Shown: piece after piece, positions 54,899-64,000 of the stretch
Layout of the letters: each line of letters starts with the position of its first letter
Numbering within the stretch: the first letter of the stretch is position 1
Origin: an uncultured Paracoccaceae bacterium
Lineage (GTDB): Bacteria; Pseudomonadota; Alphaproteobacteria; Rhodobacterales; Rhodobacteraceae
NCBI GenBank assembly: GCA_947501355.1
Contig: CANMVA010000001.1
Span: 690,001-754,000, forward strand
Direction of reading: 5' to 3'
Length of the DNA: 64,000 nucleotides
Program-made: the position numbers and the translations under genes
The notes under the pieces: model-generated
The model's database searches: none
Seen by the model: the letters and a program-made list of their open reading frames with translations, nothing else
What the model was told of the DNA's origin: nothing

Positions 54899-55624
54899 TT
54901 AAACGAAGAACTGCGCACCGTTGGCCGAGATTGTCGAACCGTTGATGAAGCCTGCATCGTCCGATGCCAAGAAGGCCACGCAGCGCGCGATCTCTTCCGG
55001 CTCACCCAGACGGCCAGCAGGGATCTGCGGGATGATCTTGGAGTTCAGAACTTCTTCGGGGATCGCACGCACCATTTCAGTGCCGATATAACCCGGGCAA
55101 ACTGCGTTTGCGGTGATGCCTTTGGCGGCACCCTCTTGCGCCAGCGATTTCACAATGCCCAGATCACCTGCTTTGGTAGCGGCATAGTTGACCTGACCGG
55201 CCTGACCTTTTTGACCGTTGATCGACGAGATCACAATCACACGGCCAAAGCCGCGCTCGCGCATGCCGGGCCAGACGGGGCGGACCGTGTTGAAGACGCC
55301 CGTCAGGTTGGTGTCGATGACCTTCTGCCACTGCTCCGGCTTCATCTTGTGGAAAAAGCCGTCCCAGGTGATGCCCGCATTGGCGACCACAACCTCGATG
55401 GGTCCAAGATCAGCCTCGACCTGCGCGATCCCCTTCTCGGAATCCTCATAGCTGGCAACGTCCCACTTATAGGTCTTGATGCCGGTGGCTTCGGTGAAGG
55501 CCGCGGCCTTTTCATCGTTGCCGGCATAGGTCGCGGCGACACTATAGCCGTCTTCTTTCAGTTTCTTGGAAATGGCTTCGCCGATACCGCGGCTTCCGCC
55601 GGTCACTAGGGCTACACGGGACAT
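54899..55624 (-). CDS. phaB: Acetoacetyl-CoA reductase
   Basis: 241 residues. SDR with TGGSRGIG at the N-terminus, NAGITWDGFFHKM, and the catalytic Ser-Tyr-Lys in VISSINGQKGQAGQVNYAATKAG. Reduces acetoacetyl-CoA to (R)-3-hydroxybutyryl-CoA with NADPH for polyhydroxybutyrate. Preceded by GAGGAG on its strand. It lies 97 bp after phaA; the gap holds two hairpins. Confidence 0.95.
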   Translation of the reverse strand: MSRVALVTGGSRGIGEAISKKLKEDGYSVAATYAGNDEKAAAFTEATGIKTYKWDVASYEDSEKGIAQVEADLGPIEVVVANAGITWDGFFHKMKPEQWQKVIDTNLTGVFNTVRPVWPGMRERGFGRVIVISSINGQKGQAGQVNYAATKAGDLGIVKSLAQEGAAKGITANAVCPGYIGTEMVRAIPEEVLNSKIIPQIPAGRLGEPEEIARCVAFLASDDAGFINGSTISANGAQFFV

Positions 55625-55655
55625 TGGGGTCTCCTCATTCGTTTAGTCAGAAATG

Positions 55656-55714
55656 CCGGGATTTTTAAGTCGTCCCGGTCATGGCAAGGGAAAGGGCGAC
55701 CTTCACAGTCGCCC
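55656..55714 (-). terminator. Two hairpins between phaA and phaB
   Basis: On the minus strand the first stem GGGCGAC/GTCGCCC (55694-55714) is followed by TTTCCCTT. A second stem CCGGGA/TCCCGG (55656-55678) sits nearer phaB. They could attenuate read-through or stabilise one of the two messages; sequence alone does not decide. Confidence 0.5.
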
Positions 55715-55721
55715 GTTTGGA

Positions 55722-56897
55722 TCAGTCGCGTTCAAGGCACATGGCAACGCCCATGCCGCCGCCGATGCACAGAGTAGCAAGGCCTTTCTTGGCGTCGCGG
55801 CGCTGCATTTCGAACAGAAGCGTGTTCAGGATACGGGCACCGGAGGCACCGATCGGGTGGCCGATGGCGATGGCACCGCCGTTGACGTTCACGATCTCGG
55901 GGTTCCAGCCCATGTCCTTGTTGACGGCGCAGGCTTGGGCGGCAAAGGCCTCGTTCGCTTCGACCAGATCAAGGTCTTCGGCTTTCCAGCCTGCTTTTTC
56001 CAGCGCCTTGCGGGACGCGTAGATCGGGCCGACGCCCATGATCGACGGGTCCAGACCGGCGGTGGCGTAGGACGCGATGCGGGCCAGCGGTTTGATGCCA
56101 CGCTTTTCAGCATTGTCAGCCGACATCAGCAACGCGCCAGCAGCACCATCGTTAAGGCCAGAGGCGTTCGCCGCGGTGACCGAGCCGTCTTTGGTGAAAG
56201 CCGGACGCAGTTTCTGCATCGCTTCCATCGTCGCGCCGTGGCGGATGTATTCGTCTTTGTCGACGACGATATCGCCTTTGCGGGTCTTCACGGTGAAGGC
56301 CATGACCTCGTCATCGAACTTACCAGCCTTCTGTGCGGCTTCGGCTTTGTTCTGGGAGGCGACCGCGAATTCGTCTTGCTGCTCACGGCTGATCTGCCAT
56401 TTTTCGGCAACATTTTCAGCGGTTTGACCCATGTGATAGCCATTAAACGCGTCCCACAGGCCGTCGCGGATCATGGTGTCAATATATTTGACGTCGCCCA
56501 TCTTGTGGCCCGCGCGCAGATGCGCGGCATGGGGGCTGAGCGTCATGTTCTCCTGACCACCGGCGGCCACGATATCCGCGTCTCCCAGTTGGATATGCTG
56601 GGCGGCCAGCGCGACCGAGCGCAGGCCAGAGCCGCAAACCTGATTGATCGACCAGGCGGCGCTTTCCTGCGGGAAGCCTGCGTTGATATGGGCCTGACGT
56701 GCGGGGTTCTGGCCTTGAGCAGCGGTGAGAACCTGGCCGAGGATCGTCTCGGACACCTCGCCTTTGTCTACGCCTGCGCGCGTGACCAGTTCTTCCAGAA
56801 CGGCGGCGCCCAGATCATGGGCCGGAGTGTTGGCGAATGATCCACCAAAGCTGCCAACAGCCGTGCGGGCTGCGGAGGCGATTACGACATTGGTCAT
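55722..56897 (-). CDS. phaA: Acetyl-CoA C-acetyltransferase (beta-ketothiolase)
   Basis: 391 residues, full length. Active-site Cys in [18 protein letters not shown], the C-terminal His in [18 protein letters not shown] and Cys in [13 protein letters not shown]. Condenses two acetyl-CoA to acetoacetyl-CoA, the first step of polyhydroxybutyrate synthesis, with phaB directly downstream. The polymerase gene phaC is not in the window. Confidence 0.96.
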   Translation of the reverse strand: MTNVVIASAARTAVGSFGGSFANTPAHDLGAAVLEELVTRAGVDKGEVSETILGQVLTAAQGQNPARQAHINAGFPQESAAWSINQVCGSGLRSVALAAQHIQLGDADIVAAGGQENMTLSPHAAHLRAGHKMGDVKYIDTMIRDGLWDAFNGYHMGQTAENVAEKWQISREQQDEFAVASQNKAEAAQKAGKFDDEVMAFTVKTRKGDIVVDKDEYIRHGATMEAMQKLRPAFTKDGSVTAANASGLNDGAAGALLMSADNAEKRGIKPLARIASYATAGLDPSIMGVGPIYASRKALEKAGWKAEDLDLVEANEAFAAQACAVNKDMGWNPEIVNVNGGAIAIGHPIGASGARILNTLLFEMQRRDAKKGLATLCIGGGMGVAMCLERD

Positions 56898-57070
56898 GGA
56901 TGTGTCCTCTTCAAGTCAGTTCCCGACGAGGATCCTGAGGCGGGCAAACGGGAATCGTCTCCTCACGACAGGCCTCGCCCCATCACTCGCGACTCGTAAG
57001 TGCTGTAAAAACAGGCTTCAACGGGCGTTTCGTCTCACTTGGGTGATTGGTGGCGCTAACGAGATGCGGT

Positions 57071-57898
57071 TCAGGCCGATCTCTGTTCGTTTTGGGCGCG
57101 CCACGGGGCGCGGATCGTGGGCGGGGCGAAGTGATAGCCTTGCAGGCAATCAACCCCGATTGCAGTCAGAAAATCGGCATCCGCCGCTGTCTCAACCCCT
57201 TCGGCCACTGTGAACATCTCAAACTGGCGACCGATCCCGGTTAGCGCTTTGACCAGGACCTGATTGTCGGGATCCTGATGGATGTTGCGCACGAATTGCC
57301 CGTCAATCTTGAGAATGTCGAAATAGAAATCCTTGAAATGGCGTAGCGAGGTGAACCCAGCCCCGAAATCATCCAATGCAAAGGAGATACCGCGCGATTG
57401 CAGATCATCCATGAACGAGCAGACCAGTTCCGGCACCGTCAGCGCTGATGTTTCCGTAATCTCAAGGATCAGCCTTTCGCCGATTGTCGGATTGCGCCGC
57501 AACCCGTCATTCAGCACATCCATCCATTCGCGATACCCGATCGAGCGTGCGGACATGTTGATCGACAGCCGTAACCCCGACTCTTCTGCGAGCGAGGCCA
57601 AGCCCATTTCCAATGCGCGGCAGTCGATCTGGCGACCCAATTCGACCTCTTCGATCTGGTTGATGAATTGACGGGCCGGGATAATCCGCCCGGTTTCGTC
57701 CATGACGCGGATCAGCCCCTCATAGAAAGCAACGCGCTTGTGATTCTTGGCCTGCACCACAGGCTGATAGGCCAGCATGACGCGTTTCAGCGCCACGGCG
57801 CTGCGCACCATCTCCATCACATTGCGGTCGCGTTGCTGCACGGCCATGGACAGGGGGCTTGTCCGCTTGCCCTTTTTTCCTTTGTTGTGCCGCATCAA
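57071..57898 (-). CDS. EAL-domain protein (putative c-di-GMP phosphodiesterase)
   Basis: 275 residues, almost only an EAL domain. The EAL triplet reads EGL (FYEGLIRVMD), but the other catalytic residues are there: SINMS, LEITET, ALDDFGAGFTSL, DILKIDGQFV, VAEGVET and LQGYHFAPP. Activity is therefore likely. No GGDEF, PAS or membrane segment; a short basic N-terminus (MRHNKGKKGKR) precedes the domain. Divergent from tag. Confidence 0.92.
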   Translation of the reverse strand: MMRHNKGKKGKRTSPLSMAVQQRDRNVMEMVRSAVALKRVMLAYQPVVQAKNHKRVAFYEGLIRVMDETGRIIPARQFINQIEEVELGRQIDCRALEMGLASLAEESGLRLSINMSARSIGYREWMDVLNDGLRRNPTIGERLILEITETSALTVPELVCSFMDDLQSRGISFALDDFGAGFTSLRHFKDFYFDILKIDGQFVRNIHQDPDNQVLVKALTGIGRQFEMFTVAEGVETAADADFLTAIGVDCLQGYHFAPPTIRAPWRAQNEQRSA

Positions 57899-58025
57899 GA
57901 GGGACCTTCGCGTGGAATCATGTCGTGCGACGAACTTGCGCCATATTCCCTAAGAGCCGGTAAAGATTCACATTTTGTTCTAATTGTCGTAACTTTCCCA
58001 AAACGCGTGAGTAAGGGACGATTCC

Positions 58026-58598
58026 ATGGGCGAAAGATGTGGCTGGGTTGGACAAGACCAGATCTATATCGACTATCACGACACCGAATGGGGCGTGCCT
58101 GAATGGGACAGTCGTGCGCTATGGGAAAAGCTGATCCTGGATGGGTTTCAAGCGGGCCTCAGCTGGATCACTATCTTGAAAAAGCGCGATAATTTCCGGG
58201 AGGCCTTTCACGGGTTCGACCCGCGCGAGATCGCGACATGGGGTGAAGCCGAGGTGGAGCGGTTGCTCCAAAACCCGGGCATCATCCGCCATCGAGGCAA
58301 GATCGAAGCGACGATTGGCAATGCGCAAGCCTGGTGTCAGATCGAAGATCGGATCGGATTTGATACGTATCTTTGGAACTATATGGATGGCGTGCCGCTC
58401 CAGAACCGCTGGAGGACCTTGGATGAGGTGCCTGCCGCGACACCGCTCTCGACGCAAATCTCGAAAGACTTGAAGAAAGAAGGTTTCAAATTCTGCGGCC
58501 CGACCATCGTTTATGCGTTCATGCAGGCCGTCGGCATGGTCAATGATCACTTGGTGGATTGCCCCTGCTACAAATCTGTTGCGGCGATGAGCAGATGA
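58026..58598 (+). CDS. tag: DNA-3-methyladenine glycosylase I
   Basis: 190 residues. Family features: GERCGWVGQDQIYIDYHDTEWGVP at the N-terminus, LWEKLILDGFQAGLSWITILKKRDNFREAF, and the C-terminal GMVNDHLVDCPCYK. The Cys and His of the first and last segments form the zinc snap of Tag. Removes 3-methyladenine from alkylated DNA. Overlaps the hydrolase gene by ATGA. Confidence 0.95.
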   Translation: MGERCGWVGQDQIYIDYHDTEWGVPEWDSRALWEKLILDGFQAGLSWITILKKRDNFREAFHGFDPREIATWGEAEVERLLQNPGIIRHRGKIEATIGNAQAWCQIEDRIGFDTYLWNYMDGVPLQNRWRTLDEVPAATPLSTQISKDLKKEGFKFCGPTIVYAFMQAVGMVNDHLVDCPCYKSVAAMSR

Positions 58599-59404
58599 GC
58601 TGGGCGTTAGATGAAACGGTTCAGACACAGGCAGGCACCGTCCGCGCAGGGCAAGCCGGCGATGGCCCTGCGCTGGTTCTGGCCCATGGCTGGCCGTGGT
58701 CGTCCTTCTCGTGGCACCGCGTGATCGCTGAACTGGCCCAAACCCACCGTGTTTATTGGTATGACATGCCTGGTTATGGCCGCTCCGAGATGTCGGGCCA
58801 ACGCACATCGCTTGATGTGCAGGGGGCTGTTTTTGCTGAGATGCTGGCCCATTGGGCGCTGATACGGCCCAAGGTGGTGGCGCATGATTTCGGTGGGGCG
58901 ACGACGCTACGCGCCCATCTTTTGCATGGTTGCGATTTCGACCGCTATGTCCTCATGAATGTGGTTGCCATGCGCCCCTGGGGGTCGGATTTCTTTGATC
59001 ATGTGGGCCGTCATGTCGAGGCGTTTCAAGGCATGCCACTCCATATCCATGCCGCGGTGGTGGAGGCGTATATCAAGGGCGCGCTGGCCCATCAGATTGA
59101 TGCGGGCGACCTTGAGGCGTTGATTCAGCCGTGGCTTTCGGATGCGGGCAAGGACAGCTTTTACAGCCAGTTCGCTCAGGCCGATGAGGTATACACGGCC
59201 GAGGTCGAGCCGATGTTCAAGGACATCCGCTGCGATGTGACGATCCTTTGGGGCGAGGACGATCCGTGGATCCCGATTGCGCGTGGCAGAGCGCTTGCCG
59301 ATCTGATCCCGCAAGCTGAATTCCAGACGCTCAAGGGCGTCGGCCATCTTCCGCAGCTCGAAGCGCCTGAGCTTGTCCTGAAGGCGCTCGCGAACGCGCT
59401 TTAG
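58595..59404 (+). CDS. Alpha/beta hydrolase with an Asp nucleophile (dehalogenase/epoxide hydrolase type)
   Basis: 269 residues. HGWPWSSFSWHRV forms the oxyanion region; the nucleophile elbow reads VVAHDFGGATTL, with Asp in place of Ser, as in haloacetate dehalogenases and epoxide hydrolases. The acid is in WGEDDPWIPI and the His in VGHLPQLEAPE. A cap domain occupies about 125-195. Substrate not determined. Coupled to tag, so it may handle alkylated or halogenated compounds, which is speculative. Confidence 0.86.
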   Translation: MSWALDETVQTQAGTVRAGQAGDGPALVLAHGWPWSSFSWHRVIAELAQTHRVYWYDMPGYGRSEMSGQRTSLDVQGAVFAEMLAHWALIRPKVVAHDFGGATTLRAHLLHGCDFDRYVLMNVVAMRPWGSDFFDHVGRHVEAFQGMPLHIHAAVVEAYIKGALAHQIDAGDLEALIQPWLSDAGKDSFYSQFAQADEVYTAEVEPMFKDIRCDVTILWGEDDPWIPIARGRALADLIPQAEFQTLKGVGHLPQLEAPELVLKALANAL

Positions 59405-59952
59405 CTTTGCGCCAGTAGCGCCGCGATAATCGCCTTGGCGCTATCGCTGTCCCATTCGGCATCGCCGATCAGCCGCGCGATCTCGAGGCCCTCTGGGTCC
59501 AGAATGACCGTGATCGGCAGGCCCAGCACCGCCATCTCGCGGGCCAGCTTCTGGCGCGGGTCACGGTAGAGCGGCAGGTTATCGACGCTGATTTCATCAA
59601 AGAATTTGCGCATGCCGGTGAGCGAGTTGCGACCGGTCGCAATCGTCACGACCTCAAATCTGTCCCCCTGAAACTCGCTTTGCAGGTTCGACAGCATGGG
59701 CATTTCGTGACGGCAAGGCGCGCACCAGGTGGCCCAGAAATTCAGCACAACGTATTTGCCGCGGTATTTCTCAAGCGATAGCTCAGCATCTGCCTCGTCC
59801 ACGAAGGCAGTTGAGGGGACGACCTGCGGGTCCGCATGGAAGGCCAGTTTCTTCATGTCGCCGTCGCGCAGCGCCTCAACCGCGGGGTCTGCCGTGGCGG
59901 CAATTGCACCAAGGGCGAGGGCCGTATAGAGAGCCAGAGACTTGAGATACAT
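59401..59952 (-). CDS. TlpA-family thiol:disulfide redoxin
   Basis: 183 residues. N-terminal hydrophobic signal ([21 protein letters not shown]) sends it to the periplasm. Thioredoxin fold with active site [17 protein letters not shown] and a cis-Pro in [13 protein letters not shown]. Typical of TlpA/ResA-like proteins for cytochrome maturation or protein disulfide reduction. Divergent from argH, 25 bp between starts. Its stop shares TTAG with that of the hydrolase. Confidence 0.92.
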   Translation of the reverse strand: MYLKSLALYTALALGAIAATADPAVEALRDGDMKKLAFHADPQVVPSTAFVDEADAELSLEKYRGKYVVLNFWATWCAPCRHEMPMLSNLQSEFQGDRFEVVTIATGRNSLTGMRKFFDEISVDNLPLYRDPRQKLAREMAVLGLPITVILDPEGLEIARLIGDAEWDSDSAKAIIAALLAQS

Positions 59953-59977
59953 TTTCCCTCCGAGGGTTCAGGACGAC

Positions 59978-61366
59978 ATGACCGATAGCGCGAATACAAT
60001 GTGGGGTGGCCGGTTCTCCGGTGGGGTCGACGCGATCATGGAGGCAATTAATGCGTCCATCGATTTCGACCAGCGGATGGCGGCACAAGACATTGCAGGC
60101 TCGCGCGCCCATGCGAAGATGCTCGCCGCACAGGGTATCCTGACCAATAAGGACGCCGACGCGATCAGGGAAGGCCTTCTCACGGTGTTGTCAGAGATTG
60201 AAACGGGGGAGTTCCCGTTCTCCAAGGCGCTGGAAGACATCCACATGAATGTCGAAGCCCGTCTGAAAGAGATTATCGGCGCGCCTGCGGGGCGGCTTCA
60301 CACGGGCCGCTCGCGCAACGATCAGGTGGCGACGGATTTCAAGCTATGGGTCCGAGACCAGATGGATGCGGTGGATCGGGCGTTGGCCGCGCTTATGACC
60401 GCATTGGTCGGGCAGGCGGAAGCAGGCGCGGATTGGGTCATGCCGGGGTTCACGCATTTGCAGGTGGCCCAGCCCGTGACTTGGGGCCATCACATGCTGG
60501 CTTATGTCGAAATGCTGGGCCGCGACCGGTCGCGCTTTGCCGATGCACGCAAACGGATGAACGAAAGCCCGCTGGGCGCTGCGGCGCTGGCAGGCACATC
60601 CTTCCCGATCGATCGGGAGATGACAGCGAAAGAGCTTGGCTTTGACCGCCCGTCGGCCAATTCGCTGGACGCTGTGGCGGATCGCGATTTTGCGCTGGAG
60701 TTCCTTGCGGCCTCGTCCATCTGCGCCATGCACCTGTCGCGTCTGGCCGAAGAGCTTGTGATCTGGTCGTCCGCGCAGTTCCGGTTTGTGACCCTGTCGG
60801 ACAGCTTCTCCACCGGTTCGTCGATCATGCCGCAAAAGAAAAATCCCGATGCAGCCGAACTGATCCGCGCCAAAGTTGGCCGCATTTTCGGGGCGAATGC
60901 GGGCCTGATGATGGTGATGAAGGGCCTTCCGCTGACCTATTCCAAGGACATGCAGGAAGACAAAGAACAGGTCTTTGACGCAGCCGACAACCTGATGCTG
61001 GCGCTGGCTGCGATGGAAGGCATGGTCAAGGATATGACCGCGAACCGCGAAGAATTGCGCGCGGCAGCCGCCACTGGCTTCTCCACCGCGACGGACCTGG
61101 CCGATTGGTTGGTGCGTGAATTGGGCCTGCCTTTCCGCGACGCGCACCACATCACCGGATCGCTGGTGGCCCTGGCCGAAAGCAAAGGCTGTGACCTGCC
61201 GGACCTGAGCCTTGAGGACATGCAATCGGTTCACGCCGATATCACCCAAGGCGTTTTTGATGTCCTCGGGGTGGAAAACTCCGTCGCGTCGCGCATGTCT
61301 TATGGCGGCACGGCCCCGGCCCGTGTCCGCGAACAAGTTGCCCGCTGGAAGGACATTTTGGCATGA
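59978..61366 (+). CDS. argH: Argininosuccinate lyase
   Basis: 462 residues. Signature [18 protein letters not shown], plus [18 protein letters not shown] and the [23 protein letters not shown] segment. Last step of arginine synthesis, releasing fumarate. It starts an operon that continues through lptM, a DUF2834 gene and lysA. Overlaps the lptM-like gene by ATGA. Confidence 0.97.
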   Translation: MTDSANTMWGGRFSGGVDAIMEAINASIDFDQRMAAQDIAGSRAHAKMLAAQGILTNKDADAIREGLLTVLSEIETGEFPFSKALEDIHMNVEARLKEIIGAPAGRLHTGRSRNDQVATDFKLWVRDQMDAVDRALAALMTALVGQAEAGADWVMPGFTHLQVAQPVTWGHHMLAYVEMLGRDRSRFADARKRMNESPLGAAALAGTSFPIDREMTAKELGFDRPSANSLDAVADRDFALEFLAASSICAMHLSRLAEELVIWSSAQFRFVTLSDSFSTGSSIMPQKKNPDAAELIRAKVGRIFGANAGLMMVMKGLPLTYSKDMQEDKEQVFDAADNLMLALAAMEGMVKDMTANREELRAAAATGFSTATDLADWLVRELGLPFRDAHHITGSLVALAESKGCDLPDLSLEDMQSVHADITQGVFDVLGVENSVASRMSYGGTAPARVREQVARWKDILA

Positions 61367-61557
61367 GACCGCTTCTTTTGATCGCTCCGCTGATCCTAGC
61401 TGCATGTGGGGCCGATGGCCCTCCAACGCCCCCTCCGCCGAAGGATGCCGAAGTGATCGTCCCGGCAGAGCCGATCGCGACTCCAACCGACACCTCGACC
61501 GAGGAGGGCGACCTGTCACGCCCCATCGATCCCTCCACCGTGACCGAGGGCGCATAG
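61363..61557 (+). CDS. lptM: LptM-like small lipoprotein (between argH and lysA)
   Basis: 64 residues. [16 protein letters not shown] is a lipoprotein signal with lipobox LAAC (Cys 15). The mature part is short and Pro-rich ([13 protein letters not shown]). It fits the LptM/YifL family that helps assemble the LptD outer-membrane LPS translocon. Location next to lysA is the known context for this family. Role here is inferred. Coupled to argH; the next gene starts right after its stop. Confidence 0.78.
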   Translation: MRPLLLIAPLILAACGADGPPTPPPPKDAEVIVPAEPIATPTDTSTEEGDLSRPIDPSTVTEGA

Positions 61558-61872
61558 ATGTCGCCGCTCCGCCTGACATATTTGGCCCTTGCGATCTGGG
61601 GGGCGATCCATCCGATGTATTACTTCATCAGTTGGTTTAACGAGAATGGTTATGACCTGATGGCGATGGTCGACGCGTGGCATGTGAATGCCGCGACAAG
61701 CGGTCTGGTCTGGGACCTGACGATCGCCGCTGTGGCTTTGACCGTGTTCATTATTTCCGAGACGCTGGTGCGGCGCAATTGGATCGCGCTGATTGCGATC
61801 CCGGCGACGTTCTGTATCGGTGTCAGCTGCGGTTTGCCGCTGTATTTGTTCCTGCGTTCGCGACCGATCTAG
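61558..61872 (+). CDS. DUF2834 family membrane protein
   Basis: 104 residues, three hydrophobic segments. The DUF2834 pattern is LTYLALAIWGAIHPMYYFISWFNENG, then WDLTIAAVALTVFIISETLVRRNW and a C-terminal GVSCGLPLYLFLRSR. Inner membrane, unknown function. Starts with no gap after the lptM-like stop. Confidence 0.88.
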   Translation: MSPLRLTYLALAIWGAIHPMYYFISWFNENGYDLMAMVDAWHVNAATSGLVWDLTIAAVALTVFIISETLVRRNWIALIAIPATFCIGVSCGLPLYLFLRSRPI

Positions 61873-61883
61873 AGGCTCGTTTA

Positions 61884-63149
61884 ATGGATCACTTCCTCTA
61901 CCGAGATGGCGTTCTTTACGCCGAAGATGTCCCGGTGTCCGAGATTGCAGCGCAGGTCGGGACGCCGTTTTATCTGTATTCGTCGGCAACCTTGCTTCGC
62001 CATTTCACGCTCTTTGACGACGCCCTCGACGGCATGCCGCATATGGTGTGCTTTGCGATGAAATCCGCCTCCAATCAGGCGATCCTGAAGCTTCTCGCCG
62101 ATGCGGGCGCTGGCATGGACGTGGTCTCAGGCGGCGAATACATGCGCGCCAAGGCAGCAGGCGTGCTGGGTGACAAGATCGTCTTTTCCGGCGTTGGGAA
62201 AACCGCCGATGAGATGCGCCTCGCGCTGGAAGGCGGCATCCGACAGTTCAACGTCGAAAGCGAGCCTGAGATGCAGGTGCTGTCGGCTGTAGCCAGTTCC
62301 ATGGGCAAGACGGCCCCCATCACGGTCCGCGTGAACCCGGATGTCGATGCCAAGACCCACGCGAAAATCGCGACGGGGCGCAAGGAAGACAAATTCGGCA
62401 TTCCGATTGCCCGTGCCCGCGAAGTGTATGCGCTGGCAGCCTCGCTCCCCGGTCTCAAAGTGATCGGCATTGATGTGCATATCGGCTCGCAACTCACCGA
62501 ATTGGCCCCGTTTGAGACCGCCTATCAGAAGGTCGCCGAGCTGACTGAGCAACTTCGCGCCGACGGTCATGAGATCAGCCGCCTCGACCTCGGCGGCGGG
62601 TTGGGTATCCCTTATACGCGCTCCAACGAGGCCCCGCCGCTGCCTACGGAATACGGCGCGCTCATCAAGCGCACGGTCAGCCATCTGGGCTGCGAGATCG
62701 AGATCGAGCCGGGTCGCCTTATCTCGGGCAATGCAGGCATCATGGTCAGCAAGGTGATCTATGTGAAATCGGGCGAAGGGCGCGATTTTCTCATACTGGA
62801 CGGGGCGATGAACGACCTCATCCGCCCTGCGATGTATGAAGCCTATCACGATATTATCCCGGTGATTGAGCCCGCTCCGGGTGTCGATCAGCAGCCCTAT
62901 GACATCGTCGGCCCTGTCTGCGAAAGCGGTGACACGTTCGCCAAGCAACGCGACATGCCGCCCCTCGAAGCGGATGATCTGGTCGCCTTCCGCTCCGCCG
63001 GAGCCTACGGCGCTGTGATGTCCAGCGAATACAACACCCGCCCTCTGATCCCCGAAGTTCTGGTGCAAGGCGATCAATTCGCTGTCATTCGGCCCCGTCC
63101 GACCTTTGACGAAATCATAAATCGCGATACCATTCCTGAATGGCTTTAA
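61884..63149 (+). CDS. lysA: Diaminopimelate decarboxylase
   Basis: 421 residues. PLP lysine in MVCFAMKSASNQAIL, HIGSQLTELAPF, the phosphate-binding LDLGGGLGIPY and the EPGRLISGNAG and CESGDTFAKQRDMP motifs contributed to the active site. Makes lysine from meso-diaminopimelate. ATG 61884, 11 bp after the DUF2834 stop, is chosen. End of the coupled argH operon. Confidence 0.96.
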   Translation: MDHFLYRDGVLYAEDVPVSEIAAQVGTPFYLYSSATLLRHFTLFDDALDGMPHMVCFAMKSASNQAILKLLADAGAGMDVVSGGEYMRAKAAGVLGDKIVFSGVGKTADEMRLALEGGIRQFNVESEPEMQVLSAVASSMGKTAPITVRVNPDVDAKTHAKIATGRKEDKFGIPIARAREVYALAASLPGLKVIGIDVHIGSQLTELAPFETAYQKVAELTEQLRADGHEISRLDLGGGLGIPYTRSNEAPPLPTEYGALIKRTVSHLGCEIEIEPGRLISGNAGIMVSKVIYVKSGEGRDFLILDGAMNDLIRPAMYEAYHDIIPVIEPAPGVDQQPYDIVGPVCESGDTFAKQRDMPPLEADDLVAFRSAGAYGAVMSSEYNTRPLIPEVLVQGDQFAVIRPRPTFDEIINRDTIPEWL

Positions 63150-63185
63150 TCGCTATCCCGCGATTTGAGCTTTCGGGAATGATGT

Positions 63186-64000
63186 ATGGCCAACACCACC
63201 CCCTTGCCTGACACCACCACGCGCGCGCTGCGCTGGCCCATTCGGCTGACCCGTCTCGGCATGCTGGCAGAGCGTGTCTTGCGGGGCTTCTGGCCGCTTT
63301 TCTCGATCATTTTCCTTGTCGCCGCACTTCTGATGATGGGCGTGCAGGATGAACTGCCCGTTGAGGGGGTCTGGGCCATTGCCGTCGCCTCTGTCGGCGG
63401 CGCGCTTTATGCGGCTTACTATGGCATCCGCAGCTTTAAATGGCCCACATGGGATGAGGCGCTGGACCGGTTGGATCAAACCCTGCCGGGCCGCCCGATT
63501 GCCGCGATCACCGATACGCAGGCCATTGGCTCACAAGACCCTGCATCGCAAGCCGTGTGGGACGCGCATATCGACCGCATGGCAGAACGCGCGAAATCTG
63601 CGAAAGCCGTCCAACCCGATCTTGCGATTGCTCGCCGCGACCCGTTTGCGCTGCGCTATGTGGCGCTTTTGGCGTTTGTGACCGCCCTGATCTTCGGCTC
63701 GGTCCTGCGCGTGGCGTCCGTCACGCAGATGACGCCGGGGATGCCCAATCAACTGGCCACGGGCCCTGCCTGGGAGGGTTGGGTTGAGCCGCCCGCCTAT
63801 ACCGGCGCGCCAAGCCTTTACCTGAACGACATCACCAACGAGGCGTTTCGCGTGCCCGAAGGCAGCCGCCTGACTTTGCGCCTTTATGGGGAAGTGGGTG
63901 CGCTGACCGTCTCGGAAACCGTGTCCGGCCGGACCGAGGATGTCGGCTCTGCCGCAGATATCAATCAGGAGTTTGAGGTCACCAAAAGCGGAACGCTCTC
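63186..64000 (+). CDS. DUF4175/TIGR02302-like membrane protein, N-terminal part
   Basis: Truncated by the window end; 271 residues visible with no stop. Two N-terminal helices (about 34-55 and 63-80) follow a short basic leader, and a third lies near 160-180 (PFALRYVALLAFVTALIFGSV). Between them are TWDEALDRLDQTLPGRPIAAITDTQAIG and later WVEPPAYTGAPSLYLND, which match TIGR02302 (DUF4175), a large protein of alphaproteobacteria often found after lysA. Function unknown. Confidence 0.8.
   Translation, partial: MANTTPLPDTTTRALRWPIRLTRLGMLAERVLRGFWPLFSIIFLVAALLMMGVQDELPVEGVWAIAVASVGGALYAAYYGIRSFKWPTWDEALDRLDQTLPGRPIAAITDTQAIGSQDPASQAVWDAHIDRMAERAKSAKAVQPDLAIARRDPFALRYVALLAFVTALIFGSVLRVASVTQMTPGMPNQLATGPAWEGWVEPPAYTGAPSLYLNDITNEAFRVPEGSRLTLRLYGEVGALTVSETVSGRTEDVGSAADINQEFEVTKSGTL

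Overview
The window reads as a contiguous piece of a GC-rich alphaproteobacterial chromosome. It most resembles the Rhodobacterales (Roseobacter/Rhodobacter group). The reasons are the initiator tRNA with a C1xA72 mismatch near an rRNA operon end, a 44-residue aa3-oxidase subunit IV, the gene orders uvrC-pgsA-moaD-moaE and argH-lptM-DUF2834-lysA-DUF4175, the fdhD-mobA-mobB-moeA run, and many tightly overlapping genes. I see no prophage, insertion sequence, CRISPR array or plasmid genes. Nearly everything is housekeeping or lineage-specific core genome.

Layout. 1-1614: the 3' part of a 23S rRNA gene and a 5S gene with a terminator. 1700-3290: an AT-rich stretch with one unrecognised exported protein, then a histidine phosphatase and tRNA-fMet. 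3400-10006: a LuxR-type helix-turn-helix/alpha-beta hydrolase fusion, a lipoprotein, a two-gene ABC exporter, an S49 protease, a 54-residue zinc-ribbon-like protein, a CaCA antiporter and a pteridine-reductase-like SDR. 10007-10306: an unusual AT-rich spacer with three direct repeats and a perfect DnaA box. 10307-14740: uvrC, pgsA, moaD, moaE and a DUF900 lipoprotein. 14727-17973 (minus): ubiA, an OmpA/BON protein and a coiled-coil membrane protein. 17986-20690: rsmE, a membrane protein and glutamate-cysteine ligase.

20687-25365 (minus): DUF805, then one translationally coupled operon of pyrB, a 33-residue membrane peptide, a PH-like membrane protein, a tail-anchored protein, a PyrC homologue that has lost its metal-binding HxH motif, plsY and an 85-residue protein. 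25459-31701: a uracil-DNA glycosylase lacking the usual Fe-S cysteines, moaB, and an RND adaptor/permease pair. 31698-39339: a DsbD-alpha-like protein, algH, tsaC/sua5, an acyl-CoA dehydrogenase with an MBL hydrolase, the oxidase subunit IV, a lipoprotein and azlCD. 39399-43499: a molybdenum-cofactor operon ending in a two-domain protein with an RNase H-like domain fused to MoeA.

43498-54811: greA and a coiled-coil protein, a PAP2 phosphatase, ETF-QO, a TPR protein, ispE, polyprenyl synthase, DUF2007, a TrmN6-like methyltransferase, DUF465, a LysR-EamA pair and a divergent 36-residue peptide. 54899-64000: phaB, phaA, an EAL protein, tag, a hydrolase with an Asp nucleophile, a TlpA-like redoxin, argH, lptM-like, DUF2834, lysA and the start of a DUF4175/TIGR02302 protein.

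The best candidates for something undescribed are the three small membrane proteins coupled between pyrB and the catalytically dead pyrC homologue next to plsY, the RNase H-like/MoeA fusion, and the repeat-bearing spacer upstream of uvrC. A lesser pattern is that four convergent gene pairs end with stop codons interleaved in exactly 4 bp. All functions are inferred from sequence reading alone; no searches were run.
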